Notes: generated by a model not told the origin, from the sequence alone. A stretch of 64,000 nt of DNA from Trigonopsis variabilis (GCA_003707065.3 PPXM03000006.1:496001-560000), one strand, 5' to 3'; positions 20,708 through 33,243 are shown, counted from the stretch's first letter. Numbers and translations are program-made.

Positions 20708-23700
20708 TCATTCGAAAATTTCTATTCCGGCAATGGTCACTTCGCACGAAGCAGCGAAATCTTCTCGCGGCCAAACCAGGACCTGGATGAAACGGGTATC
20801 TTTTGCTTCGAGGTTCTTGGCTTCAGTAGCATTTCCAGTTCGACCCGTGGGAGCAAAAATATCATACGGATCGGTTTGAACTGGCGCAGCTAGAGTGATA
20901 TTCCTGTTCTGGACAAGCCAGTCTGGCTCCTCATTTCCTCCAAGAAGAGCTTCACTTCCAACAGCACCGACCGATAACTTACTTCCAGGATATTCACCCC
21001 ATGAGATTCGAAACCCTGACACATTCTTTTGCTCAACGAGATCTATATAGATATTTATGGGCGAAGAAGAGTTGCAGGCATCTTCCGGAGACTTCCAGAT
21101 AGTCGAGTTACTGCCATCAACAAGGGCAGTGACCCCATCACCAACTCCTGAGATCGCGTTCACTCCGGAAGGAACATCATACCAGACCGGTTTACATTGA
21201 GCAACATCGTCTTCTCCAGCGTGAGTCGCTTCACTCGGAGTCCGGGTAGTGAATTCATAAGAATCTTTCAAAGATACCCAGATTGGCTCACTGTCCCCAA
21301 CTTGAAGAGGAACAGAGCTATTTCCCTTTTCAGGAATGCTTTTAAGAGTAAACTTTGAGACATTTCCTGCCACCTGGAGGTCAAATTGATACCCTTTCCA
21401 CCATAATCCTTTAACGGTCACACCTTCAGAACCTAAATGGCTGACCTGAAGAGGATTTATGTATAGAACGTCATCTCTAAACCGGTATCCTGTCAACCCG
21501 TGGGTAAACGTCTGGAGGAAACCGCCATGTCCAGTCAGAAATGGGAAAGCAGGATGAGTACCTCCATTTTCATAGTAATTATCTATAGCTTGCTCAGAGA
21601 ACTAGAGTTAGAAAATCAAAAACAGCTTGTGTTCTTACCTGGTAAAAAGGTTTCCGCACGTATGGTTGATAAGACTCCAAAAGGTAGGTATAAGATACAC
21701 ATCCAGCCCTGGCCAGTTCGGCTTCACTGATTGCATACATTGCATAAGTCATAGCTGGGCCATCATCACTTTGCTGTTCAGCGTAGTACTCTAAAGAATA
21801 CATTTGCTGAGAATAATTGAGCAAGTTGGTATCTAATGGATAAGTCAATAAGACCACATCTGCTTGTTTGACCACGGCTGAGTTGTTCATCCCTTCAAAC
21901 TCGACAACGACCATAGAATCATTGCCGACAGGAATATACATGTTATTCTCGATATCAGACCAATTGGATGGAATCTGGTCATCTAGACCGAGAATGTTTG
22001 CAGCACTCCTCGCCCAAGACATAACGGAGCTGATGGCTGCGTTTGTATAGGCACCATTGTTGATGCTGTTTGCATACTCATCTGGATCCGTCAAGTTATG
22101 AGTTGTATATAAGCCAGTCGACACATTATAGCGCACATAGAAAGAAAACATAGAGGCTGCATCGGCAATGACAGGCCATGCCTCGTCGCGGAGGAAATCA
22201 GTGTCATTTGTTGCAAGGAAGTAATACCACATAGACATGGCGATATCGGCATTAATATGATACTGATAGTCTTTACATGGTCCAGTTGATGTACATTTGC
22301 CGTACCTCGATGATGTCCATGGATATAATGCACCAGTCCAACCATATTGTTCTGCATTTTTCTTTGCCTGACCATGAAGTCTGACTCTATAATCATTAAT
22401 ATTTCTAGCAAACTGGGGAAATAGGGCGATTAGGCCATGCTGCATCCAGAGATCAGCATCCCAGAATACTAAGCCGCCATAACTATCCGATGACAGACCA
22501 CCGACAGCCACAGAGTTAGCAGTTAAAGATTCGTTTTCATCGTGCCCTCGAATGTTTGCTAATAAATGGAATAAAGAGGTCCTAACAGCCACTTGCAACT
22601 CTTCACTACTGGGGACGACAATATCGGTCTCATCCCAAACATCGTCCCAGGCTTGCTCGTGACTTTGTCGAAGAAGACTGAAGTCTGTGTATGAGGCGTT
22701 CCTAGCACTGCTTTGAGTGCGATAGAAAGTCTCGCTGTCGGATCCAAAGTCATCAGTTGAAGCAATTCCAACAAACTTGGTGGTCGTAAATGAAGTCCCA
22801 GGAGACAAGTTGATGGTATATTGTTGAGATATGGTTGAATCATTATGATTCGCAAACGAAGCTCTAGAACGAGAGGAGAGATTCACACGGGAGGAATCGG
22901 AAAACGACAATAGCGAATATTCGTACGCGGTAACATTTTGAAGACCATTCGGGTGAACACTTGTCCATATCTCTGTAGTGTTGTCCACCATCTTTTTCTC
23001 ACCGGCCGTAGTTCTGAACGATCCTGCGCCATCGAGAATATCACTAACTTGGATAGTTTGGTCTTGACCATTCGAATTCATAAGGGTGAGAGTGAGAGAG
23101 ACGATACCCAAAGTAGGGTATTGTCGATGAGCAAATATTTCATACTCAAGAATGAAATAGTTAGAGTTGTTGCCTTCAGGGTACCAGTGGAGTTGAGTCG
23201 TGACAATGCCATTCTTGTAACTGAGTTTTTGGTTGAACGATTTGACTTGGTCTTGAGACACCGATCCAGGCCGATATGTATGGTTATTTACCGTTACAAA
23301 TAAGCTTGTCCATTGAGGAATAGATGAGATGACGCTTTCACCCGTCAAGCGGAGCAATTCAGGAAAATTGGTTCTGGGGATTGTCGTCTGATAGTCCCAG
23401 AATCCTGCTACAAAAGCACCGGCGTATCGTGGATTATCAAGAGGCCAGCCGTTCAGGTCATATGCTCCATCAGAAGCGTTTGGATTGACAGCATACACAA
23501 ATCCACTACCTTCGACGGGGATTCTCGAGCCGATATAGCCGTTACTGACATAAGGCTGAACTTGGAAATAGTTATGCTGAAATAGTGATGACTCCACAGT
23601 CCAATCATCTATAGAATAGGAGTAATACTGGTTCGCAGCAGGGTCGGGCCAACAATCCGCATTCGAGCATGCATAGTCTGGATAAGATGGATCAAAGGTC

Positions 23701-24020
23701 CCGGGTAGATACCAGCCACCAGAAATGGCGGCTCCGTCGCACAATCGAATAAAAACCTCCAGCCCTAACAAGCAAATGCCAAACATTTTGATATCCCGAA
23801 AGATCGTCATCATTCCCAACAGGCTTATAAAAGACTCGAGCGCCTCTTTGACAGTATAAAGAAGATTAAATTGGCGCCAGAAACCTTTTTTTCGCCGCTC
23901 TTCCCTCGATAACGGTAATTCGAGCCGAAGATTGACTGGTCGCCGATAATGACGGTAGGTGAAGAGAAAAAGGCACGTATATATCAGCTGGATGACCTTA
24001 AGGGTCAGCTGCGGGGACAT
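20708..24020 (-). CDS. ATH1: Acid trehalase, glycoside hydrolase family 65 (ATH1-like)
   Basis: Two exons (21639-24020, 20708-21601) joined by a 37-nt intron give 1091 residues. The order matches vacuolar or cell-wall acid trehalases: a cytosolic basic N-terminus, a membrane anchor at about residues 75-95 (MFGICLLGLEVFIRLC), the N-terminal GH65 beta-sandwich (NGYIGSRIPVEG), the (alpha/alpha)6 core (FWDADLWMQHGL, YPWTSSRYGKC, PAFPFLTGHGGFLQTF) and a C-terminal F5/8-type discoidin-like region. Many N-x-S/T sequons fit a secreted glycoprotein. It hydrolyses trehalose outside the cell or in the vacuole. ATG 24020 is the first in-frame Met; the frame continues 5' without ATG. At the position I expect the acid-catalyst Glu (DYEYH in relatives, from memory) this protein has Gln (DYQYH). 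Confidence 0.9.
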
Positions 24021-26345
24021 GGCGAAACCTGACACCACGGCCCCTCGGACTCGATCAAAACACTCTCGAATTAGCAGGAAAGTCGAACCAGAAGATGGCA
24101 GAGCGGCGCAAGAGTGCCTCAAACCGTAATTTCCCCAGTTGTAACGGTGGTGACAACTGGCCTAAAGCGAGATTAACCATCCATGACCGAGAAGAGAAGG
24201 AAGGAAAAGAACGCACAGATTTCTCCAAAGTCCTGGAATACACGCACTCACTGTCAAGCCCGAACTCAAACGTTATATTTTCTTGTTTAGGTTGTGGCAA
24301 TCTCTGTGGTAATCTACATGGTCGAAAAGATAAAGAGCGCCAAGGTTTAGTGGTAGGATCACATAATATTAAACCAATCCTGTGGAGAGAACAAAATCAA
24401 GGATACGAAACCACGGCGGACGAAATCAAAAAGACAAAATTGTATCTTCATTTTTGTGTTAGCATTCCCCATTTGGATGTTTGAGTATTTCGTTCTCCGA
24501 TTGGCATTCTTATGGTTGCACTGGCTCTTTCTTACTAAGTGTGTGAATTTGGTCAGGTCACGAGTTCATGGCTCCCTTCATGCTTCCTAACTGGGGAGAG
24601 TTGTCGCATCTGGGGACCTCATATCCATGATCACTTGCGGTCCGTTGATTAAGGCCAACTTAGTACCTAGTATTATAGACGATAGGTTCGACAAAAAACA
24701 CCTTAGTAATACCGAGTCCATTTGGGTGCTATTCACCCATTGAAGATGCACCACGCTTAGGCCTCCATCGCACGAAGACATCAAATACCTATATCTACTC
24801 CATCCTGACGTAATCGGCGTAATAGGGTTATCATATCAACCCTCGACACATAAGGCTTTCATCGTACTCCAAAGGCGGCCAGTTTTCTGTCAATCCTCAC
24901 CTCATAAGAAAAAAAAATGAGATTGCAACAGTGAAAGAGGTATTCTCATGTTTATAGACTACTCAAGCAGGGAATAATCTACAAAATAATGACGTTTAGG
25001 GCGAAAGCTTATACCCCGCCATATCGGTACGAGTACTGGATCCGGAAAGAAATATTAAGTGGGGGCCACCAAACCCGAAAATGTCAACCGAGCGGCCCCA
25101 CTGAAGGAAGTGAGCATTCCTGAATTGAGAGGACAAGGCTAGAGTCTATTTTTTCCGATTGGCTTGATATTAACTTTTGGCACGCGACTACAAGTCCCCC
25201 GAGCTCGGGTCTTGTGTACCTGACGCTATGATCGTTTAGAGTAAGCGAGAGAGCGATGGGCATGGCTGGAGTCAGCTTCTATATCTGAATATTGCCTCAA
25301 TGTCCCACATAGTGATGTCAGATGGTTTCTGAAAAATGTCCATAACTCTATAGACGGCCTTAAATTTTTCTACGTATTATTAACACTTTCTTACACATAC
25401 AGAGCTCACGAATCTCTGGCGAGACCAACAAGTTTCTCGGTTTCATTTCCGAAGGAATGACACTATTTTTAACCTTAACTAATCACGAATCGCAATGTCT
25501 CTTATCTTCTTTCAGTTTTTCTCGACCTTCTAAAATAAACTTTTTAAATTTCTCCCGGAGACCAAAGTAAAAGGCAATGATTCATTCAAGAGCTGGCTGC
25601 TCCAATTAAAGGGCTAGACGGTTTTCTAATTAAAGCAATACTCTATTGGGCTCTCCCTCTTCAATCTCGGGTGAGTATTACACTTGTATTCGTTGCTGTT
25701 TTTGATACCTACTTTGTCTCGTCTATAATGAGATATACAAGCCAACAAAGCCAATATACGTCTTCAGAGACGTCCGTATGAACGTTGCTCTCATCATTCT
25801 GTATACAGTTCTCTCGATTGAATTATTTTCATGCATAAGGCTGCTAATAGAAAAGGATACCGCCAAATACTATTCATACCTCGAGCTTTGAAATGGTACC
25901 TATCAGATATCCTTACGAAAGCCACATCTGCTGAACAGCTCGGATTTCAATACGCGTCTACCTTATGAAACCTGTCAAGCTCTCGGTCGCGGTGTACAGA
26001 ACGCGACACATCAACACGTGACATCCGCCTGATAGTGTAACATGTGCTGGATCGTTTTTCTTTCCAAACGGTGAAACATACTTTCAATCAGTCGAGTAAT
26101 TTGTAAAAGTCAAGAATCCTCGTACTTTTCTTGCGTACCAACAATTGCCATTAGCACATTTCGCCCGTACGTCCTATATTTAGAGAGGAGGAGGCCATCA
26201 CCACGAGAATCATGACACTAGGGAGATTAATCGTACCACCTCGATCATCCCAGCAGTTTCACCATATCAGTCCCTTCCTACATTAATAACATTTCTTACT
26301 ACCATTATTATTTCTGAGTCCTAATCGGGATTCATTTGCTATTCT
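24021..26345. other. Long intergenic region between acid trehalase and squalene epoxidase
   Basis: 2.3 kb between divergent genes. A plus-strand ORF of 129 codons at 24095-24484 lacks any domain and is treated as chance. It contains a G/C-rich hairpin at 25058-25102 and one CACGTG at 26015-26020, about 330 nt before ERG1. No tRNA, 5S or snRNA signature was found. Confidence 0.5.
25058..25102. repeat. Imperfect inverted repeat (GC-rich hairpin)
   Basis: AGTGGGGGCC at 25058-25067 pairs with GGCCCCACT at 25094-25102: nine base pairs with one bulged G and a 26-nt loop. It stands out in an AT-rich spacer. It may be a factor site or part of a noncoding RNA; not resolved. Confidence 0.4.
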
Positions 26346-27845
26346 ATGAGCAGTTCTTATGATGTTATCGTGGTTGGAGCAGGAGTAGGGGGATGCGCTC
26401 TCGCAAAGGCGTTTGGAGAACAGGACCGATCGATCTTATTATTAGGTAAAGTTCAAAGTGAAACATGCTGATCAGTCAGAGCGAGATTTGAGTGAACCTG
26501 ATCGTATTGTAGGCGAGTTAATGCAACCTAGTGGACTGAAATCGTTATCAAGCCTGGGAATGCTCGATTGTATCGATGGAATTGATGCTTGTCCAGTTAA
26601 CGGATACGAAATTATTTTTAATGGACAGGCTGTTCCTATTCCTTACCCTAACGACCCTAAGACTGGCAAACCTAGTCGAGGTGCAGCCTTTCATCATGGA
26701 CGATTTATAATGAATTTAAGGAAAGCAGCCATGAAAGCGCCAAAGTAAGTGTGATCTGAAACGTTCACAGTAACATGATCTCTAACGATCTCTTTAGTGT
26801 CACCACGATTGAAGCTACAGTGAATGATTTGACTCGGAAACCTGACTCAGATCAGGTCATTGGGGTCACGGCTACGATTAAATCCTCGGGGGAGAAAAAG
26901 TCGGTATGTATTATGTTTGATCCATTTCTGACTTCATAGTTTTACGCCCCCTTGACTTTTGTGGTAGATGGTGTTTTCTCCAAGTTCCGCAAACAACTGG
27001 TCCCTAAATCCACCGACGTTCGGTCGAATTTCGTCGCTCTAGAATTAAAAGATGCCAAAATGGTTACAAAATATGCTGGCCATGTTATTCTCGGTGAAAT
27101 TGCCCCAGTACTGCTCTATCAAATCGGAACTCATGAAACCCGAGCGCTCGTTTGTACTCGAGGAAAAGCTCTACCTCAATCCCCAGATCTCCAGAAATAC
27201 TTATGGAATCAAGTCCTACCGAATCTTCCTCCTTGCATCCAGCCTTCTTTCAAAGAAGCGCTAGAGTCTGGTGATCGCCTGCGATCAATGCCCAACACAT
27301 TTCTCCCTCCTTCACTAAACCGAACTCCTGGAGCCATCATCTTGGGTGACGCCTTTAATATCCGGCATCCTCTTACCGGAGGGGGAATGACGGTTCTTCT
27401 AAATGATGTCTGTCTTCTTCGAGACCTTCTCGGCCCAACTCTTGTTCCAGACCTATCCGATATCACTGCGGTTCTCCATCAATTAGAAACATTTCACTGG
27501 AAGCGTAAACAGCTAAGCTCGCAGGTTAATATCCTCGCTCAAGCTCTGTTCTCTCTCTTCTCTGCCGAAGACTCGAACATGAGGATCCTTCAAAGAGGCT
27601 GCGTTTCATACCTCTCAAAAGGCGGCGAATTCACCAATGGACCAGCTTGCCTACTCTCGGCAGTGAAAGAAGATCCATTACTGCTCTTTTTCCATTTCTT
27701 CATGGTGGCGTTCTATTCAATCGGACTCAACTTCTATGCTAATGGGTTTCTTCTTCTTCCACTCAGTCTCTTGCAAGCTTTCTCCGTCTTTTACACCGCC
27801 TGTGTTGTTATTCTGCCCTATATATTCACCGAACTGAGAGATTAA
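26346..27845 (+). CDS. ERG1: Squalene epoxidase (squalene monooxygenase)
   Basis: Four exons (26346-26445, 26480-26744, 26798-26903, 26940-27845) with introns of 34, 53 and 36 nt give 458 residues. Markers: the FAD-binding VGAGVGG at residues 11-17, ERDLSEPDRIVGELMQPSG, the central DGVFSKFRK, and the second FAD motif GDAFNIRHPLTGGGMTV, followed by two C-terminal hydrophobic segments that anchor it in the ER or lipid droplets. It converts squalene to 2,3-oxidosqualene, the oxygen-dependent step of ergosterol synthesis and the target of terbinafine. The length is a little short of the S. cerevisiae enzyme (496), mainly at the N-terminus, so it lacks a long leader. All splice joins restore conserved family sequence. 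Confidence 0.95.
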
Positions 27846-28068
27846 TGAAACGGGTCCATCGAATTGGAAGATCTATACCAGCTGTTTCATCCTCCAACTA
27901 AAAGATTAACGAGCTGAAGAGTTACAGCAAAATAATGATACACAATCATGAGTGTAAGGTATTGTAATTCAAAATAATTCTTGTGTCATCAAATCATACA
28001 TCACTCACTTAAAAACAAACCCTACCCTACAATCCATCTTTTCTTCATAACGTTGTTAAATCTCTTCG

Positions 28069-31000
28069 TCATGTAGACTCTCCATCCTCGTTACCTGAGT
28101 ATCGGGTCTCATCCACTGGTGATGGCGACCTTGATCTCAGATTCAACGACAACCTCTTCTTGCCTAGTACTCCCCTTCTCTTGGTCGAGAAAAATCCTGT
28201 TTTGACATTGCCTTTTTCTGAAGACGACGATGACGATGCCGACAGTTTCTTTGGTTTGAATAGATCAATTACTATATTTTTACTTGACTTTTTCTCCCCT
28301 GAGCTTTTTTCGTCGTGTGGTTCCTCGTCCTCTTTTGGGCCAACAGGAGCCGATTTGCCTCCCTCGTTCCCTGAACAGTCTTGTAGCGACGTACTTGGAG
28401 GACCTGCCTGATGTCTTTTGGCATATTCTTTAAATATATCAATCTCCTCATCCGCTTCCACTGTTGCTTGTCGCTTCTTCTCACTGGATCCATTACCAGG
28501 AGAATCTTCGTTAATGTTAGCATCCTCATTCGTAATATGACTCGATAAGTTTTTGATAGATGGCTGACGTGATAAACGATGCACAGCCGTGGCCTCTTTG
28601 CCCTCGCTTGCATCCTCTTTCGTAGAGACATTCTGAGAATCGTCTTCGTCGTCGTCGTCTTCGTCATCATCATCGTAATTCACCAGCCTCGCTTTTAGTT
28701 TGACATCAGTCATTATGAAAGCGTCATCATGAATGCGGGACGAGCTGTCATTCGCATCAGCATTACTGGCTATGATATCTTGGTCATCACCATCTGAGTG
28801 ACTATCAAGTCGCTCGTTGAGCGGATCGGTATCATGCAATGGATCATATGAGGCAGTTGGAATAAAATGAGACCACGCCTGATCATCAATGGCAGACCTG
28901 GAAGAGTTGGACTTTACATTCTCTTGTACGTGTTCCCGTTCGTCCCTAGCAGCTTTGATCATGGTCAGGAGAGAGTCAAAAATATCGACATAGTCGATAC
29001 TTTGAAGCTCTTGAAAGTGGTAATCGTAGAAATACTCAGCTATTGTCGTCATGTTGCGGCGCGTATCAGGATCAGATAACTCTAGACCTAGCTTGAGAGC
29101 ATTAAAGAACTCTAGACAAGCAGAATTAGTCAAATTGTTCTGATTGCCTGTCCGCAGTAAAAGCTCGAGAACTGGTTTATATAGCTTGTCAGGGCTGGCC
29201 TGATCGTGGAAACTATTCGGCATCGCTAAACATTGCCGAATGACCCTTAAAGCGGCAAGACAAAGTTGTTTATTATCGGCATGTAATAACATCGTCACTT
29301 TGCTCCAGACATTATTTTCATTGAGATACTTTCGACCAGCGTTAATATGGGTTTCGGTGAAAAACCCAATGAGATCACAGAGAAAAATTAGGACAGAGTA
29401 ATGATGGAGACGCATGAGTTCGGAATTCTCCCGTGTTCCCTTTTCATTCGGTAGCGGGTTATCAAACATTCCCTTCTCGTAGCTTTGAAGTGGGGAGAAC
29501 AATTTATCTGCGCAATTTCTGTAGAACCATCGCAGGAACATCCGCGATTCATTCAAAACCGTCAAGTGTTCTTTGCGTAGCTCCACTCCGTTAATTTTAA
29601 TGTGCGGGTTATTAAAATCAGCTTCATACAATTCGGAAGATACAGTTCCCATGGTTGAGATGAAGCGGACGTTTGGGTTGAGGAGATTTCGAATGACATC
29701 AGTAGCTTGTGATTTTATGCCAGGGTCAGAATCGTGATGAAGAAGGTCGATCAACGTATCGATGAGTCGAGTGGCAGACTTAGTCAATCCTTGGGGTTCA
29801 AACTCAACAGAAAATACCATAGTGTCCCAATCCAGCTCATAGTCTAGATCGTTATCTAAGGAAAGAGGAGAGTCTTGAGATGGTCTTTGTCGACCTGATG
29901 ATTTATCTTCGGAAATGCTCGAGTGACTGGGATCCTGCGGTTTGCTTTCAAAGGATAACCAGGTCTGAAGAATATAGGATCGGACAAACGAGGGATTGTG
30001 ATCGACCATGCCCATCAACAGCTCGAGTCCCGAAACTCGAGTAGAGAAGTCGGAACACTTCAGAGCAAAATCAAAGACATCAAACAATCCAGCATTAACT
30101 AGAATAGAATACATGTCGGAACGTTGATCCATCTGAAGGTTTTTCCCTATATAACAGAACTGATGGATAAATCGTACCGCTTCGGTTAACTTATCGAGAG
30201 GGGTATCAGAACTTTTAAATAAATCAAATAGGTCTTTAATAAAAGAAGGCGAATTAAATAGAGTCTCAACAATTTGGACTTGATTAAAATAAATCATTGA
30301 AGAGAGAGAGGAGAAGGTTAGATCGTCGAGAAAACGAGCTAAGATGACGTCTTTAAGATATTGCAGTCGGAAAGTCTGTTTAATTTTCATTTTAATTTCT
30401 TCGTCTTCAATTGGAACCACCTGTTTGAACCGGTTTTGATCTGACATATATTCTCGAAAATTAGCTTTATACTTGGGAAATTCCGGATCATATTCAAGTA
30501 TTCCCATCATTTTCATTAGATTGTCATCACGTAACATTGTCTCGAAGATTGCATTATTGTTCATTAGGATAATACTCTTGACAATCCGACACAGTTGGTG
30601 TAGGATCGTAATGCTTTTCAGATCCTCAGCTTCCTGGAATGTATCTCCTAGAATCGATATAAAATCCTTATTCCGTTAGTAACACAGAACGGTATCTTCA
30701 CCCACACTCTGAGATATATGTTGGATTAGTCTGGTCTTGTTGTATCCTTGATAATTCAGCATTCGTTCGATCTGGTCCAAATTGGATAAGTTAGGAGACG
30801 GAGGTATAACATTATCTTATCAGGTTAGCTTAAACTTGGCGCGCCCAGTCCTTACTATTATACTGTTGTTGTGTATCATAGATTAGCGCCCTAGGATATG
30901 TCAGTGCTTATTCTTACTATTCGAGAGACGAACATCATATATGAACAGCCTTGACTTTCTTCGAAGCTTAGTGCCATTTCAACTCCTTCGTCATCTCCAT

Positions 31001-31268
31001 TGGGTTGGGTCCAAATGATCAACGTTCCTAAATGGAGTTAATACTACCGCCCAAAACGCGAAGACACGACCCGCTCACCTTCTTGCTTTTCATAGACAAT
31101 TTCCGGCAGAATCTTAGTTGAAAGAATGGCTTCTTTTGGATCATTTTCGCTCATCACTTCAATGCACGCTTCTTCATCCCCAAAATCACAGCGATAGAAC
31201 CCGGTGCCTCGATCAACCCATTTCCCATCAACAAGTTCATATACTTTGACCCGAGTATTAACAGACAT
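28069..31268 (-). CDS. PSY2: Protein phosphatase 4 regulatory subunit 3 (PSY2/SMEK)
   Basis: Five exons (31079-31268, 30934-31027, 30856-30890, 30706-30815, 28069-30666) with introns of 51, 43, 40 and 39 nt give 1008 residues. The N-terminal Ran-binding/EVH1-like domain (RVKVYELVDGKWVDRGTGF, then TLIIWTQPN) is followed by the SMK1 helical domain (NNAIFETMLRDDNLMKMMGILEYDPEF), long ARM-like repeats and an acidic, Ser-rich tail with a basic end (KRRGVLGKKRLSL). The subunit targets PP4 to gamma-H2A and Rad53 in the DNA-damage response and to other FxxP proteins. The donor of intron 2 (GTTCGT) is non-standard and was chosen because only it keeps frame and homology. The third coding exon is 35 nt. 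Confidence 0.9.
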
Positions 31269-31675
31269 AAATTTATATTGACCCTACCACAGCGAAGTGG
31301 AAGGGACTTTTAAGTTAATAATCAAGCGTTGGGTCTTCTAGCGCGTCGTTGTCGTTGACTTGGACGTCAACGGATCCCCGTCACTGTAATGCTCGAGGTG
31401 GATGAGTAAAGATTACATGCACATCAACATTACTATATACTACGACTCAATGTATAGTAATTTTTCACTCTATCTGGCATATGATAAATGCAAGTCTTCC
31501 TCTCAAACCACGTTTATACACAAAGAAAGCGGCATCCGGGAGATGTTCCATAACTGGAACAAAAGTTCTGAAGCAGAATATCAGCTGCTCAGAGAATAAG
31601 AAGAACGCCCAAAAGAAACAAAGAGAGTAGAATAATGATCAAGAGGGTCATGGTCACCTGAACAAGACTTCTGCG
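31269..31675. other. Intergenic, CWC24 3' side to PSY2 promoter
   Basis: 407 nt, probably the PSY2 promoter and CWC24 3' UTR side. A 65-codon plus-strand ORF shows no protein-like features. Confidence 0.5.
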
Positions 31676-32647
31676 CTAGCTCTTGTTCCGGTGACGCAAC
31701 ATCTCTCGAATTGTCTTGCTGGGTTTAGCAATCCCTCCCGTATTCTCTCCGCATACAAAGCATCCTGGCTTATTTCTATATTCTCGCAGGAAGCATTCCT
31801 CACAGAAGTAATGATTACATTTCGTCTCGACTGGGTCGACATATGTTTTCTTGCATATAACACAAGCAAATGGGATTTCTTCCTGTTTTTTATCACCTTC
31901 TTGATCATTATTCTCCTTTCCCTGTTTCTTTTGAGCCTGAAGTTCTTCCCATTCTCGATCTAGCTGCCAGCCTGCTTGATAGTCTTCCCTCATATGAAGG
32001 AATTTGCACGTATCTCCATATCCACAATATCCTGTAAGTTTATAATCTTTACAGACATCTGGTTGATAATCTGTAATCATAGTACTCCGGAGATTTGTCG
32101 CTGCTTTTAAGGGTCCAATCTTCCGTGGTTCTCGCTCTTCAACATACTTGGTATACCCATTTAAGCCTTTATAGCTTCCCTCCTCTTTTATTAACTTATC
32201 ACCTCCTTTCTTTTGCCCTTGGTCATCTGCTTCGTACCAATGACTCTGTTTTGTCGCATCAGTCATATTACTCACTTCGTCTCTATTATTCACATCGTGC
32301 TCTATCTTTCCAAAATCCTCAAGTACTTTCTTTTCCTTCGTAACCAGGCCAGCATTTATTCCTCCTTGTTCTTTTCGTTTCCTTTTCCCTAGAACCTTCA
32401 CCCTTACTCTTCCATCATCCTCTGAATGTGACGAAGCGGACTCAGACTCCGATTCACTTTGTTCCCACCGCGAATGGAGTAGACCACTGTCATTCTCTTC
32501 TTGTTTTGAGGATTTGTCAAGGGTATTCTTGCTTTTAGCCTCGACTTCGGTCTTGACCTCCTCCGAGGGGACATTTCCGGCATTCCGTTTCTTTACCTGG
32601 GCATTACCCTTTAAGTTCCTTCTTCTAAAAACTGCAGGCTCACTCAT
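31676..32647 (-). CDS. CWC24: Pre-mRNA splicing factor CWC24 (CCCH zinc finger plus RING)
   Basis: Single exon, 323 residues. After a charged, disordered N-terminus (FRRRNLKG, SESESESASSHSEDDG) there is the pair that defines the RNF113/Cwc24 family: a C-x8-C-x5-C-x3-H finger (VCKDYKLTGYCGYGDTCKFLH, about residue 200) and a C3HC4 RING (CVICKKTYVDPVETKCNHYF, about residues 262-305). Cwc24 binds the 5' splice site in the activated spliceosome before step one and is replaced for branching. The conserved bridge EDYQAGWQLDREWEE between the two is present. The gene is complete; its own lack of introns contrasts with most neighbours. It is tandem with the ArfGAP gene. Confidence 0.93.
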   Translation of the reverse strand: MSEPAVFRRRNLKGNAQVKKRNAGNVPSEEVKTEVEAKSKNTLDKSSKQEENDSGLLHSRWEQSESESESASSHSEDDGRVRVKVLGKRKRKEQGGINAGLVTKEKKVLEDFGKIEHDVNNRDEVSNMTDATKQSHWYEADDQGQKKGGDKLIKEEGSYKGLNGYTKYVEEREPRKIGPLKAATNLRSTMITDYQPDVCKDYKLTGYCGYGDTCKFLHMREDYQAGWQLDREWEELQAQKKQGKENNDQEGDKKQEEIPFACVICKKTYVDPVETKCNHYFCEECFLREYRNKPGCFVCGENTGGIAKPSKTIREMLRHRNKS

Positions 32648-33243
32648 TTCACTCTAACGGATCAAGGTGGCGAGAGGCAGTGAGTGGATCGTTCTTGATG
32701 AGCTCAAACTCCCAGTCAGAAATATTTACGCGCCACCGTTACAAGGCTGGCAGTTAGTACGGAGGAATCATATCACGGTTAAATACAGAGATCCTTGCAT
32801 TTTTGTCAGATATATTTCAATACATTATCTACTATATGCACGGCGCTCCATATATAGTCCATATATCAGCCGCATTATACATGGGAATAGTCAAGTGAAC
32901 ATCAAAGAACATTTCACCTCTATTGAAAGCGAGCATCCAATTCCAAGGCGAGTAGCAAGCGGTATTCACGTGATAACTCAGCAGGTGACACCAGCACGTG
33001 ACCTGTCATAGGCTTGTTCAATCATTCCTCAACAACAGCAATTAATAAATGGGTTTAGAGTTAAAAGGATACCTTGGTGATAAATTTTAACCCTGAACCA
33101 CTAGAAACACCATAAATATAGTAGCTTCAATCATTTAAGATATGCAGGGATTACTTGGACCTCTCTAAGCGACTACTGCACGAAACAATACTTATAATTA
33201 ATTATAATACACATAATTATCAAATAAAAATGTATATGAGTCT
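32648..33243. other. Intergenic, CWC24 promoter and GCS1-like 3' region, with two E-boxes
   Basis: 596 nt. Two CACGTG boxes at 32967-32972 and 32995-33000 lie 28 nt apart, about 320-350 nt before CWC24. A GTG-started frame in 32667-33011 is not supported as a gene. Confidence 0.5.

Noticed and set aside
24095-24484. 129-codon plus-strand ORF with ATG head-to-head with acid trehalase
   Set aside because: Low-complexity, charged start with no domain; lies over the trehalase 5' leader on the other strand, and codon choice looks random.
28630-28680. Trinucleotide-rich run (GTC/ATC) as a microsatellite
   Set aside because: It encodes the acidic Asp/Glu stretch in the PSY2 tail, so it is coding low complexity rather than an independent repeat.
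32667-33011. 114-codon plus-strand frame between CWC24 and the ArfGAP gene
   Set aside because: Begins at GTG, not ATG, and has no recognisable domain; it covers the CWC24 promoter.
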